A stretch of 64,000 bases of DNA from Mycolicibacterium moriokaense. GTDB lineage: Bacteria > Actinomycetota > Actinomycetes > Mycobacteriales > Mycobacteriaceae. Positions 57,290 through 64,000 of the stretch are shown here, in pieces. Numbering within the stretch: position 1 is the first letter of the stretch; each line of letters begins with the position of its first letter. Where the stretch lies: assembly GCF_003347205.1 (NCBI RefSeq), contig NZ_QQBJ01000013.1:62001-126000 (forward strand), read 5' to 3'. The notes under the pieces are model-generated. The model was not told the origin of the DNA. It did not search any database and saw only the letters and a program-made list of their open reading frames with translations. The translations under genes were made by a program, and so were the position numbers.

Positions 57290-58408
57290 ATGGCTCAGAA
57301 CCCCAACCTCGCCGCACTGTCGGCCGCGGGTGTGTCTGTATGGCTCGACGACCTCTCGCGCGATCGACTGCAGACCGGCAATCTGCAGGAGTTGATCGAC
57401 ACCAAGAGCGTGGTCGGCGTGACGACCAACCCGAGTATCTTCCAGGCCGCCCTGTCGAAGGGCACCGCCTATGACGATCAGGTCAACGAACTCGCCGCGC
57501 GCGGTGCCGACGTGGACGCCACGATCCGCACCGTCACCACCGACGACGTGCGCAACGCCTGCGATGTGCTGGCCAAGGCCTACGAGCAGTCCGACGGCGT
57601 CGACGGCCGGGTGTCCATCGAGGTGGACCCGAGGCTCGCCCACGACACCGACAAGACCATCCTGCAGGCGATCGAGCTCTGGAAGATCGTCGACCGGCCC
57701 AACCTGCTGATCAAGATCCCCGCGACGATGGCGGGGCTGCCCGCGATCAAATCGGTGATCGGCGAAGGCATCTCGGTGAACGTGACGCTGATCTTCTCGG
57801 TCGAGCGTCATCGCCTGGTGATGGACGCGTATCTGGCCGGCCTGGAGGCCGCCAAGGAGGCGGGCCACGACCTGTCCAAGATCCACTCCGTCGCATCATT
57901 CTTCGTTTCGCGGGTGGACACCGAGATCGACAACCGGCTGGAGAAGATCGGCACCGATGAGGCGATGGCACTGCGCGGGCAGGCCGGCGTCGCCAACGCC
58001 CGGCTGGCATACGCGGCTTACGAGGAGGTGTTCGTCGGCGGGGACCGCTACGAGGCCCTCAAGGGTGCCGGTGCGCGAGTCCAGCGTCCGCTCTGGGCGT
58101 CCACCGGAGTGAAGAACCCCGACTACTCCGACACGCTCTACGTCACCGAGTTGGTCGCCCCCAACACGGTCAACACCATGCCGGAGAAGACGATGGACGC
58201 CGTGGCCGACCACGGTGTGATCACCGGCGACACGGTCACCGGAACGGGTGACGCCGCGCAGGAGGTCTTCGACAAACTGGCCGGCGTCGGCATCGACCTG
58301 CCCGACGTGTTCAAGGTTCTGGAGGACGAGGGCGTGGAGAAGTTCGAGAAGTCCTGGCTCGAACTGCTGGAGGCCACACAGGGTCAGCTCGACGCCGCCA
58401 AGAAATGA
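57290..58408 (+). CDS. tal: Transaldolase
   Basis: 372 residues, TIM barrel. The Schiff-base lysine is K142 in LLIKIPAT, and VTTNPSIF and [13 protein letters not shown] mark the family (actinobacterial long form). Transfers dihydroxyacetone units between sugar phosphates. ATG at 57290 with a GAGAGAAGGA purine stretch; 19 bp after tkt. Overlaps zwf by 4 bp (ATGA). Rv1448c counterpart. Confidence 0.97.
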   Translation: MAQNPNLAALSAAGVSVWLDDLSRDRLQTGNLQELIDTKSVVGVTTNPSIFQAALSKGTAYDDQVNELAARGADVDATIRTVTTDDVRNACDVLAKAYEQSDGVDGRVSIEVDPRLAHDTDKTILQAIELWKIVDRPNLLIKIPATMAGLPAIKSVIGEGISVNVTLIFSVERHRLVMDAYLAGLEAAKEAGHDLSKIHSVASFFVSRVDTEIDNRLEKIGTDEAMALRGQAGVANARLAYAAYEEVFVGGDRYEALKGAGARVQRPLWASTGVKNPDYSDTLYVTELVAPNTVNTMPEKTMDAVADHGVITGDTVTGTGDAAQEVFDKLAGVGIDLPDVFKVLEDEGVEKFEKSWLELLEATQGQLDAAKK

Positions 58409-59973
58409 GCGTGGAGGGCAAGTCCGCCGAGACATCGGTCGTTGCCCCGTCGGGTTGGCATAACCCGCTGCGCGACAAACGCGACAAGCGCATGCCCCGG
58501 ATTCCGGGTCCGTGCGGAGTGGTGATCTTCGGTGTCACCGGGGATTTGGCTCGCAAGAAGCTGATGCCCGCCATCTACGACCTGGCCAACCGTGGACTGC
58601 TACCCGCCAATTTCGCCCTGGTCGGATTCGCGCGCAGGGATTGGGCCGACGAGGATTTCGGCAAGCTGGTCTGCGACTCCGTTCGCCAGCACGCCCGCAC
58701 GCCGTACCGCCAGGAGGTCTGGGACCGGCTGGCCGAAGGCATCCGCTTCGTACAGGGCACCTTCGACGACGAGAAGTCGTTCCAACGGCTCGCCGAAACG
58801 CTGGAGAAGCTCGACGCCGAGCGGGGCACCGGCGGCAATCACGCGTTCTACCTGTCGATTCCGCCCAAGGCTTTTCAGACGGTGTGCGAACAGCTACAGC
58901 AGTCCGGGCTGGCCCGGCCGCAACAGGGACGCTGGAGTCGCGTGGTGATCGAGAAGCCGTTCGGTCATGACCTGGCCAGCGCGAAAGAGCTCAACAGCGT
59001 CGTCAACAGCGTGTTCCCCGAGGAGTCGGTGTTCCGCATCGATCACTACCTCGGCAAGGAGACGGTGCAGAACATCCTCGCGCTGCGGTTCGCCAACGAG
59101 TTGTACGAACCGATCTGGAACGCCAACTTCGTCGACAGCGTCCAGATCACCATGGCCGAGGACATCGGCCTGGGTGGCCGCGGCGGCTATTACGACGGGG
59201 TCGGCGCGGCCCGTGACGTGATCCAGAACCACCTGATCCAGTTGATGGCCCTCACCGCGATGGAGGAGCCGGTCAACTTCAGCCCGCATGAACTTCAAGC
59301 CGAGAAGATCAAGGTGCTCTCGGCTACCCGGCCGATGCAACCGCTGGATCAGACCACCGCGCGTGGGCAGTACACCGCCGGCTGGCAGGGCAGTCAGAAG
59401 GTGGATGGCCTTCTGGAAGAAGAAGGCTTCTCCACGGACTCCAAGACCGAGACATACGCCGCCATCACGCTGGAGATCGACACCAGGCGCTGGGCAGGCG
59501 TGCCGTTCTTCCTGAGAACCGGAAAGCGGCTGGGGCGCAGGGTGACCGAGATCGCGCTGGTGTTCAAGCGCGCTCCGCACCTGCCGTTCGACACCACCAT
59601 GACCGAGGAACTGGGCAAGAACGCGTTGGTGATCCGGGTGCAACCGGACGAGGGCATCACGACCCGCTTCGGCTCCAAGGTGCCCGGCAGCCAGATGGAG
59701 GTCCGTGACGTCAACATGGACTTCTCCTACGGCGCGGCGTTCGCCGAGGACTCTCCCGAAGCCTATGAGCGGCTGATCCTCGACATGCTGCTCGGTGAGC
59801 CATCTCTGTTCCCGCTGAACACGGAGGTCGAATACTCCTGGGAGATACTCGATCCCGTGCTCGACTACTGGGCCCAGCACGGCAAGCCCGACCCGTATGA
59901 GTCCGGTACCTGGGGACCGGACTCGGCTTTCGAGATGATCCGCCGCATGGGCAGGGAATGGAGGCGGCCGTAA
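58405..59973 (+). CDS. zwf: Glucose-6-phosphate 1-dehydrogenase
   Basis: 522 residues. N-terminal NADP+ site [14 protein letters not shown] (about 36-49), the substrate/catalytic block [15 protein letters not shown], and the conserved [11 protein letters not shown]. Oxidises glucose 6-phosphate to 6-phosphogluconolactone and delivers NADPH. The zwf2 form of mycobacteria that associates with OpcA, encoded next (TAATG overlap). The first 15 residues ([15 protein letters not shown]) are variable. Rv1447c is the counterpart. Confidence 0.97.
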   Translation: MSVEGKSAETSVVAPSGWHNPLRDKRDKRMPRIPGPCGVVIFGVTGDLARKKLMPAIYDLANRGLLPANFALVGFARRDWADEDFGKLVCDSVRQHARTPYRQEVWDRLAEGIRFVQGTFDDEKSFQRLAETLEKLDAERGTGGNHAFYLSIPPKAFQTVCEQLQQSGLARPQQGRWSRVVIEKPFGHDLASAKELNSVVNSVFPEESVFRIDHYLGKETVQNILALRFANELYEPIWNANFVDSVQITMAEDIGLGGRGGYYDGVGAARDVIQNHLIQLMALTAMEEPVNFSPHELQAEKIKVLSATRPMQPLDQTTARGQYTAGWQGSQKVDGLLEEEGFSTDSKTETYAAITLEIDTRRWAGVPFFLRTGKRLGRRVTEIALVFKRAPHLPFDTTMTEELGKNALVIRVQPDEGITTRFGSKVPGSQMEVRDVNMDFSYGAAFAEDSPEAYERLILDMLLGEPSLFPLNTEVEYSWEILDPVLDYWAQHGKPDPYESGTWGPDSAFEMIRRMGREWRRP

Positions 59974-60884
59974 TGATCGTGAAGCTGCCAGACGCCACCA
60001 CCAACGACATCAACAAGAAGATCATCAGCCTGCGCGAAGAGGGCGGTGCGGTGACCATGGGCCGGGTGCTGACGCTTGTCATCGCCACCGACTCGGAACA
60101 CGTACTGGAAGATTCCGTCGCGGCGGCCAACTTCGCCAGCCGCGAGCACCCCTGTCGGGTGATCGCGGTACTGCCGGACGATCGTGCGGCGGACGCACCC
60201 CGGCTGGACGCCGAGATCCGGGTCGGCGCCGATGCCGGCGCAGGCGAGGTCGTGGTCCTGCGGCTCAGCGGCGAACTCGCCGACCACGCCAGCAGCGTCG
60301 TGCTGCCGTTCCTGTTGCCGGATACGCCGGTCGTGGCGTGGTGGCCCGCGGACGCCCCCGAGGCACCGGCGCAGGATCCGCTGGGCCAGTTGGCGATTCG
60401 GCGTATCACCGATGCCACCAACAGCGACGACCCGTTGGCCGCGATCAAGAGCAGGCTGGGCGGCTACACTGCCGGCGACACCGACCTGGCGTGGAGTCGG
60501 ATCACCTACTGGCGTGCCCTTTTGGCCTCGGCTCTCGACCAGGCCCCGTTCGAGCCGATCACCTCGGCGCTGGTGTCCGGTCTGAAATCCGAACCCGCAC
60601 TGGACATCCTCGCCGGCTGGCTGGCAGGCAGGATCGAGGGCACCGTGCAGCGCGCCGTCGGTGACCTGAAGGTCGAACTGCACCGGCCGAGCGAAACGGT
60701 GGTTCTGAGCCGCCCGCAGACGGGCGTCACCGCAACGCTGTCCCGGACCGGCAGGGCCGATGCGCTGATTCCGTTGGCGCGCAGGGACGCCAAGGAATGC
60801 CTGGCCGAGGATCTCCGTCGCCTCGACGCCGACGAGATCTACTTCGAGGCGCTCGCCGGAATCGACAAGGTGCAGTACCTATGA
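59973..60884 (+). CDS. opcA: Glucose-6-phosphate dehydrogenase assembly protein OpcA
   Basis: 303 residues, the same length as Rv1446c. The OpcA pattern includes [28 protein letters not shown] at the N-terminus and the WWP motif in [11 protein letters not shown]. Redox-sensitive activator and assembly factor of G6PDH in actinobacteria and cyanobacteria. ATG at 59973 shares one base with the zwf stop; overlaps pgl (ATGA). Confidence 0.95.
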   Translation: MIVKLPDATTNDINKKIISLREEGGAVTMGRVLTLVIATDSEHVLEDSVAAANFASREHPCRVIAVLPDDRAADAPRLDAEIRVGADAGAGEVVVLRLSGELADHASSVVLPFLLPDTPVVAWWPADAPEAPAQDPLGQLAIRRITDATNSDDPLAAIKSRLGGYTAGDTDLAWSRITYWRALLASALDQAPFEPITSALVSGLKSEPALDILAGWLAGRIEGTVQRAVGDLKVELHRPSETVVLSRPQTGVTATLSRTGRADALIPLARRDAKECLAEDLRRLDADEIYFEALAGIDKVQYL

Positions 60885-61618
60885 GCACGGTGATCGAGAA
60901 GTATTCGGACAAGACCACGCTCGTCACGGCTGTCGGCGACCGCCTGATCGCGGCGATCACCGCTGCCGTGGAGGCCAGAGGCCGAGCCTTGATCGTATTG
61001 ACCGGCGGTGGAACCGGAATCGCGTTGCTCGAGCACGTGCGCGAGAACGGCGGCGCGATCGACTGGTCGAACGTCCGCCTGTTCTGGGGCGACGACCGCT
61101 ATGTGCCCGAGGACGACGACGACCGCAACGACAAGCAGGCCCGCGAGGCGCTGCTGGGCCACATCGACATCCCCGCGGCCAACGTGCACGCGATGCCCGC
61201 CAGCGACGGCGAGTTCGGCGACGACATCGACGCCGCGGCGTTGGCCTACGAAAATGTGCTGGCAGCCCTCGCCGACGGCGACGAGCCCGCACCGGTCTTC
61301 GACGTCCACCTGCTCGGCATGGGCGGCGAGGGACACGTCAACTCGCTGTTCCCCCACACCCCCGCGGTTCGTGAGAGCGCGCGCCAGGTGGTCGCCGTCG
61401 TCGACTCCCCCAAGCCGCCGCCGCGTCGAATCACCCTGACGCTTCCCGCAGTTCAGCGATCGCGCGAGGTGTGGCTGGTGGTGGCAGGCGCCGAGAAGGC
61501 CGACGCGGTGGCCGCGGCCGTCGGCGGCGCCGACCCGGACGACGTGCCCGCCGCGGGGGCGCACGGCCGCGAAGCGACCGTCTGGCTGCTCGACGAGGAC
61601 GCCGCGAGCAAGCTGTAG
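60881..61618 (+). CDS. pgl: 6-phosphogluconolactonase
   Basis: 245 residues. The NagB/Pgl fold shows [14 protein letters not shown] (phosphate loop), [17 protein letters not shown] (active-site loop with the conserved D and R), and [16 protein letters not shown], the lactonase signature with the catalytic His. Hydrolyses 6-phosphogluconolactone. ATG overlaps the opcA stop. Called devB in older annotation (Rv1445c). Confidence 0.96.
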   Translation: MSTVIEKYSDKTTLVTAVGDRLIAAITAAVEARGRALIVLTGGGTGIALLEHVRENGGAIDWSNVRLFWGDDRYVPEDDDDRNDKQAREALLGHIDIPAANVHAMPASDGEFGDDIDAAALAYENVLAALADGDEPAPVFDVHLLGMGGEGHVNSLFPHTPAVRESARQVVAVVDSPKPPPRRITLTLPAVQRSREVWLVVAGAEKADAVAAAVGGADPDDVPAAGAHGREATVWLLDEDAASKL

Positions 61619-61667
61619 TCTCCGTTGCGGCGACGCCGGGCGCGCGGGGTGTGGTCAAATGGCCGTC

Positions 61668-62048
61668 ATGGCAGACAAGGGCGGCAGCAGCAGGTCGGGA
61701 GCGCGCACCGGGCGGGAGCGGATTCAGAAACTGGCGCAGGCGGCGCTGAACGCCGACGTCACCGTCGACCAGGTGGACGCCATCCTCGCCGGCCTCGGCG
61801 AGACCCTCGACGACCTCAACAATTCCACGGGCAACCTCGATGCGACGCTGGAGCGGTTCAACGACACGATCAGCCGGATCAACGAGTTGGCGCCGCGGTT
61901 GAATGCCGTGGTCGACCGCCTCGAGGGGATCGTCGACCGCGTCGAACGCATCGTCGGTATCGGTGAAGCCGCGGTGGCGCCGCTGGCGGCCACGGAATCC
62001 GCTGTGCGCGGAGCCATCAACGCGGTGCGCCGAACCACCCGAATCTAG
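61668..62048 (+). CDS. Coiled-coil protein of unknown function downstream of pgl
   Basis: 126 residues, highly helical. Heptad-like pattern NLDATLERFNDTISRINELAPRLNAVVDRLEGIVDRVERIVG predicts a long coiled coil, preceded by a Lys/Arg/Ser-rich N-terminus and a helix AQAALNADVTVDQVDAILAGLGETLDDL. Similar in position and size to Rv1444c (136 aa). An ATG at 61659 is three codons upstream and equally possible. Its stop shares one base with the GTG of the P450 gene (TAGTG). No function assigned; could be a phasin-like or scaffold protein. Confidence 0.75.
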   Translation: MADKGGSSRSGARTGRERIQKLAQAALNADVTVDQVDAILAGLGETLDDLNNSTGNLDATLERFNDTISRINELAPRLNAVVDRLEGIVDRVERIVGIGEAAVAPLAATESAVRGAINAVRRTTRI

Positions 62049-63358
62049 TGCCTCCCGGGTTCGGCACCCCCTCACCGCCGGTCGCCGAGGGCGTCGGGCT
62101 GCCGTGGGACGTGCCCGTCGACCCGAACGTCGGGGCCGTCGCGGCGATCGCCGACGCCCGGGCCCGCTACGGCGACACCTTCGTCGTCGACAGCGGAGAC
62201 GACCACTACCTTTTCACCTTCTCAGCGACCGGCGTCGAGTCGTTCTACGCGCTGCCCGAGGAACTCGCGAGCAAGGGCGTCGCGGACTATCTGATGTTGC
62301 GGCGCAAGCTTCCCGACGAGATCTTCGCCGGCAGGCGTGTGTTGCCGACGTCGCTGTTCCGGCGCGACGACGTCGCCTGCTACCTCGCCAACCTGCACTG
62401 GGCGCTGGCCGAGACGGTGACCGAACTCGGGTCCCGCGGCTCGGTGGACCTGTTCGATCTCACCCGCAGGCTGGGCCACCGCATGGGCCTGGCGTCCTGG
62501 GCAGGGCCCGGATCGGCCGAGGGCGATGCGTTCGAGCGGCTGGTCGCGGCCTTCGACGTGCTCGACGGCTCGGATGCGTTCGTGCATCCGGATGCGATGG
62601 CGAAGGTCGCCGCGTCCGGCAAGCGGGCAGAACGGTCCGCGCTGGAGACGGTCGTCGCCGTGGTGGAGAACGCCGTGCATCTCGTGGATTCCGCGGCGGT
62701 GCCCGACGCGGCGCTGTTCGGCCGGATCGTCGAGGCGTGGTCGGCGCAGCCGCCGGAGAGCGGTTCGGACCGGATCCGCGGCATCGGGCTGGACGTCGCG
62801 CTGATCCACATCGCCTCGATGTCGAATCTTATGGCCGCTCTGGGCTGGGCCATGGTCGATCTACTCGAGCATCCGACGGAACTGGATGCCGTGGCGGGCG
62901 GCGACGACGACCTGGCCCGGCGATGCGCACTGGAGAGCACACGGCTGGCACAGCGTTCGATCATGTCGCGGGCGGTGCTGGCGCCCGTCGACCTCGACAC
63001 CGGCGAGCAGACCTACCGGGTGCCCGCCGGCTGGACCATCGCGACCCTGCTGCCGCTGCTGAACACCTCGGCCGCACCCGGTCTGGAGCGCTGGGAGCCC
63101 GACCGCTGGCACCGGCATCGGCTGGCGGACACGGCCGGGCTGGCGTCGCCGATGCTGGTCACAGCGTTCGGGCACGGCAAGCACACCTGTCCGGCACAGT
63201 CGTTCTCGCTGGCGGCGATGACCTCGGCGATGACTCGCCTGTTCGGTCAGTACCGGATGACCCCACGCTGGACGTCCTACCCGCGGCCGGTTCCCGAACA
63301 GATCGGCGGAGTGGCGCGTGCGGCCGACCGCTGTCCGGTCGACTACGCGCAGCGGTAG
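62048..63358 (+). CDS. Divergent cytochrome P450-like protein
   Basis: 436 residues. The ExxR helix-K motif is ESTR (ALESTRLAQRS), and the haem loop is FGHGKHTCPAQSF with C381 as proximal thiolate. The glycine that normally follows the cysteine by two is Gln here, and Pro follows Cys directly. The I-helix is reduced (LIHIASMSNLMAALGWAM) and the usual AGxxT motif is not evident, so oxygen activation may be altered. Expected cofactor haem b, redox partner unknown. GTG at 62048 is coupled to the coiled-coil gene. No transmembrane anchor. It ends 6 bp from the convergent ppc gene. Confidence 0.8.
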   Translation: MPPGFGTPSPPVAEGVGLPWDVPVDPNVGAVAAIADARARYGDTFVVDSGDDHYLFTFSATGVESFYALPEELASKGVADYLMLRRKLPDEIFAGRRVLPTSLFRRDDVACYLANLHWALAETVTELGSRGSVDLFDLTRRLGHRMGLASWAGPGSAEGDAFERLVAAFDVLDGSDAFVHPDAMAKVAASGKRAERSALETVVAVVENAVHLVDSAAVPDAALFGRIVEAWSAQPPESGSDRIRGIGLDVALIHIASMSNLMAALGWAMVDLLEHPTELDAVAGGDDDLARRCALESTRLAQRSIMSRAVLAPVDLDTGEQTYRVPAGWTIATLLPLLNTSAAPGLERWEPDRWHRHRLADTAGLASPMLVTAFGHGKHTCPAQSFSLAAMTSAMTRLFGQYRMTPRWTSYPRPVPEQIGGVARAADRCPVDYAQR

Positions 63359-63364
63359 ACGGCC

Positions 63365-64000
63365 TCAGCCGCTGTTCCGCAGCGCGGTGGCAAGCCCGCT
63401 CATGGTCAGCAGAATGCCGCGCTGCACCAGTTCGTCGTCGTCGCCGGACCGGTACCGGCGCAACAACTCCACCTGCAGGTGGTTCAGCGGCTCCAGGTAC
63501 GGGAAGCGGTTGAACACCGAACGGGCCAGCGCCGGGTTGTCGGCCAACAGGTCGTCGTGCCCGGTGATCAAGCCGTGCATCCGGATGGTCCGCTCGTGTT
63601 CGGCGACGATCTTGTCGAACACCCGCGCGCGCAGCGACTCGTCATCGACCAGTTCGGCGTAACGGGCGGCCAGGCCCATGTCCGACTTCGCCAGCACCTG
63701 AGCCATGTTCGACAGCACGGTGCGGAAGAAGGGCCAGCGCAGGTACAGCTCCTGCAGCATTTCCAGCCGGCCGTCCTGCTCGCCGATCCACTCCTCGAAC
63801 GCCGTGCCCGTGCCGTACCAACCGGGCAGCATGACACGCGACTGGCTCCAGGCCAGCACCCACGGGATCGCGCGCAGGTCGGAGATCGACGTGGTGGGCT
63901 TGCGCGAGGTCGGCCTGCTGCCGATGTTCAGCGCGCCGATTTCGCCGACGGGCGTCGACGCCTTGAAGTAATCGACGAAACCTGGTGTCTCGTGCACCAA
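63365..64000 (-). CDS. ppc: Phosphoenolpyruvate carboxylase, C-terminal part (5' end outside window)
   Basis: The last 211 residues of PEP carboxylase; the N-terminus lies beyond base 64000. Visible: [10 protein letters not shown], then [22 protein letters not shown], a hallmark block of [25 protein letters not shown] and the C-terminal [12 protein letters not shown] (the usual end is RNTG, here RNSG). Carboxylates PEP to oxaloacetate, an anaplerotic reaction. Its presence next to pgl matches fast-growing mycobacteria such as M. smegmatis; I recall no ppc in M. tuberculosis. Confidence 0.95.
   Translation of the reverse strand: MVHETPGFVDYFKASTPVGEIGALNIGSRPTSRKPTTSISDLRAIPWVLAWSQSRVMLPGWYGTGTAFEEWIGEQDGRLEMLQELYLRWPFFRTVLSNMAQVLAKSDMGLAARYAELVDDESLRARVFDKIVAEHERTIRMHGLITGHDDLLADNPALARSVFNRFPYLEPLNHLQVELLRRYRSGDDDELVQRGILLTMSGLATALRNSG

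Overview
This 64-kb, GC-rich, gene-dense window is a mycobacterial chromosome segment. It follows, in reverse order, the M. tuberculosis block Rv1497 to Rv1444c as I remember it: lipL, meaB, mutBA, SPFH/NfeD, hemZ-inhA-fabG1, VWA/DUF58/moxR1, ripB-ripA, acn-acnR, ABC-F, echA12, thioredoxin, suf operon, mptB with an ABC pair, ctaA, qor, ctaB and tkt-tal-zwf-opcA-pgl. The PEP carboxylase gene at the right edge, the tandem VWA genes and the absence of mazEF4 and PE_PGRS genes point to a free-living, fast-growing relative (Mycolicibacterium type) rather than the tuberculosis complex. No rRNA, tRNA, CRISPR array, insertion sequence or prophage was seen. No gene-free stretch exceeds about 215 bases.

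Layout. 1-8478: end of a membrane protein gene, type II NADH dehydrogenase, a beta-lactamase-fold esterase, and the B12-dependent methylmalonyl-CoA mutase operon mutA-mutB-meaB. 8578-11938: TVP38-like membrane protein, NfeD/SPFH pair and a conserved mycobacterial protein. 11935-21818 (mostly minus strand): envelope block, with a Rv1476-like protein, RipA/RipB peptidoglycan endopeptidases, MoxR ATPase-DUF58-VWA-VWA, then fabG1-inhA (mycolic acid FAS-II) and ferrochelatase. 21981-28571: aconitase and its TetR regulator, a small HTH protein, an ABC-F ATPase, a crotonase and a thioredoxin.

28638-37760 is an accessory, redox-flavoured module: flavodoxin-like protein, an unknown protein, a cation/proton antiporter, an unusual Rieske-TPP-enzyme fusion, a MOSC-ferredoxin-reductase fusion under a CGNR regulator, and two enzymes with dehalogenase-type folds. 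37800-44041 is the complete suf Fe-S assembly operon sufR-B-D-C-S-U-T. 44142-54964: a quinone-reductase-like enzyme, the mannosyltransferase MptB with an ABC transporter, an inserted aminotransferase / PhlG-like hydrolase / TetR group, and haem A synthesis (ctaA, ctaB) with an ATP-grasp protein and qor. 55180-64000: the pentose-phosphate operon, a coiled-coil protein, a divergent P450 and the end of ppc.

Most useful non-coding signals: a ladder of four translationally coupled mini-ORFs, two of them on a perfect 32-bp tandem repeat, joining the DUF58 gene to the first VWA gene; a likely AcnR operator inside the acn promoter; four GTCACA boxes and a leader hairpin before ripA; twin 20-bp palindromes between a TetR gene and a PhlG-like hydrolase; a palindrome over the sufR start; and many genes whose TANNNT -10 box lies 6-9 nt before the start codon, which is the signature of leaderless transcripts and was used to choose several starts. 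Comparisons with M. tuberculosis rest on remembered gene order, not on a search.
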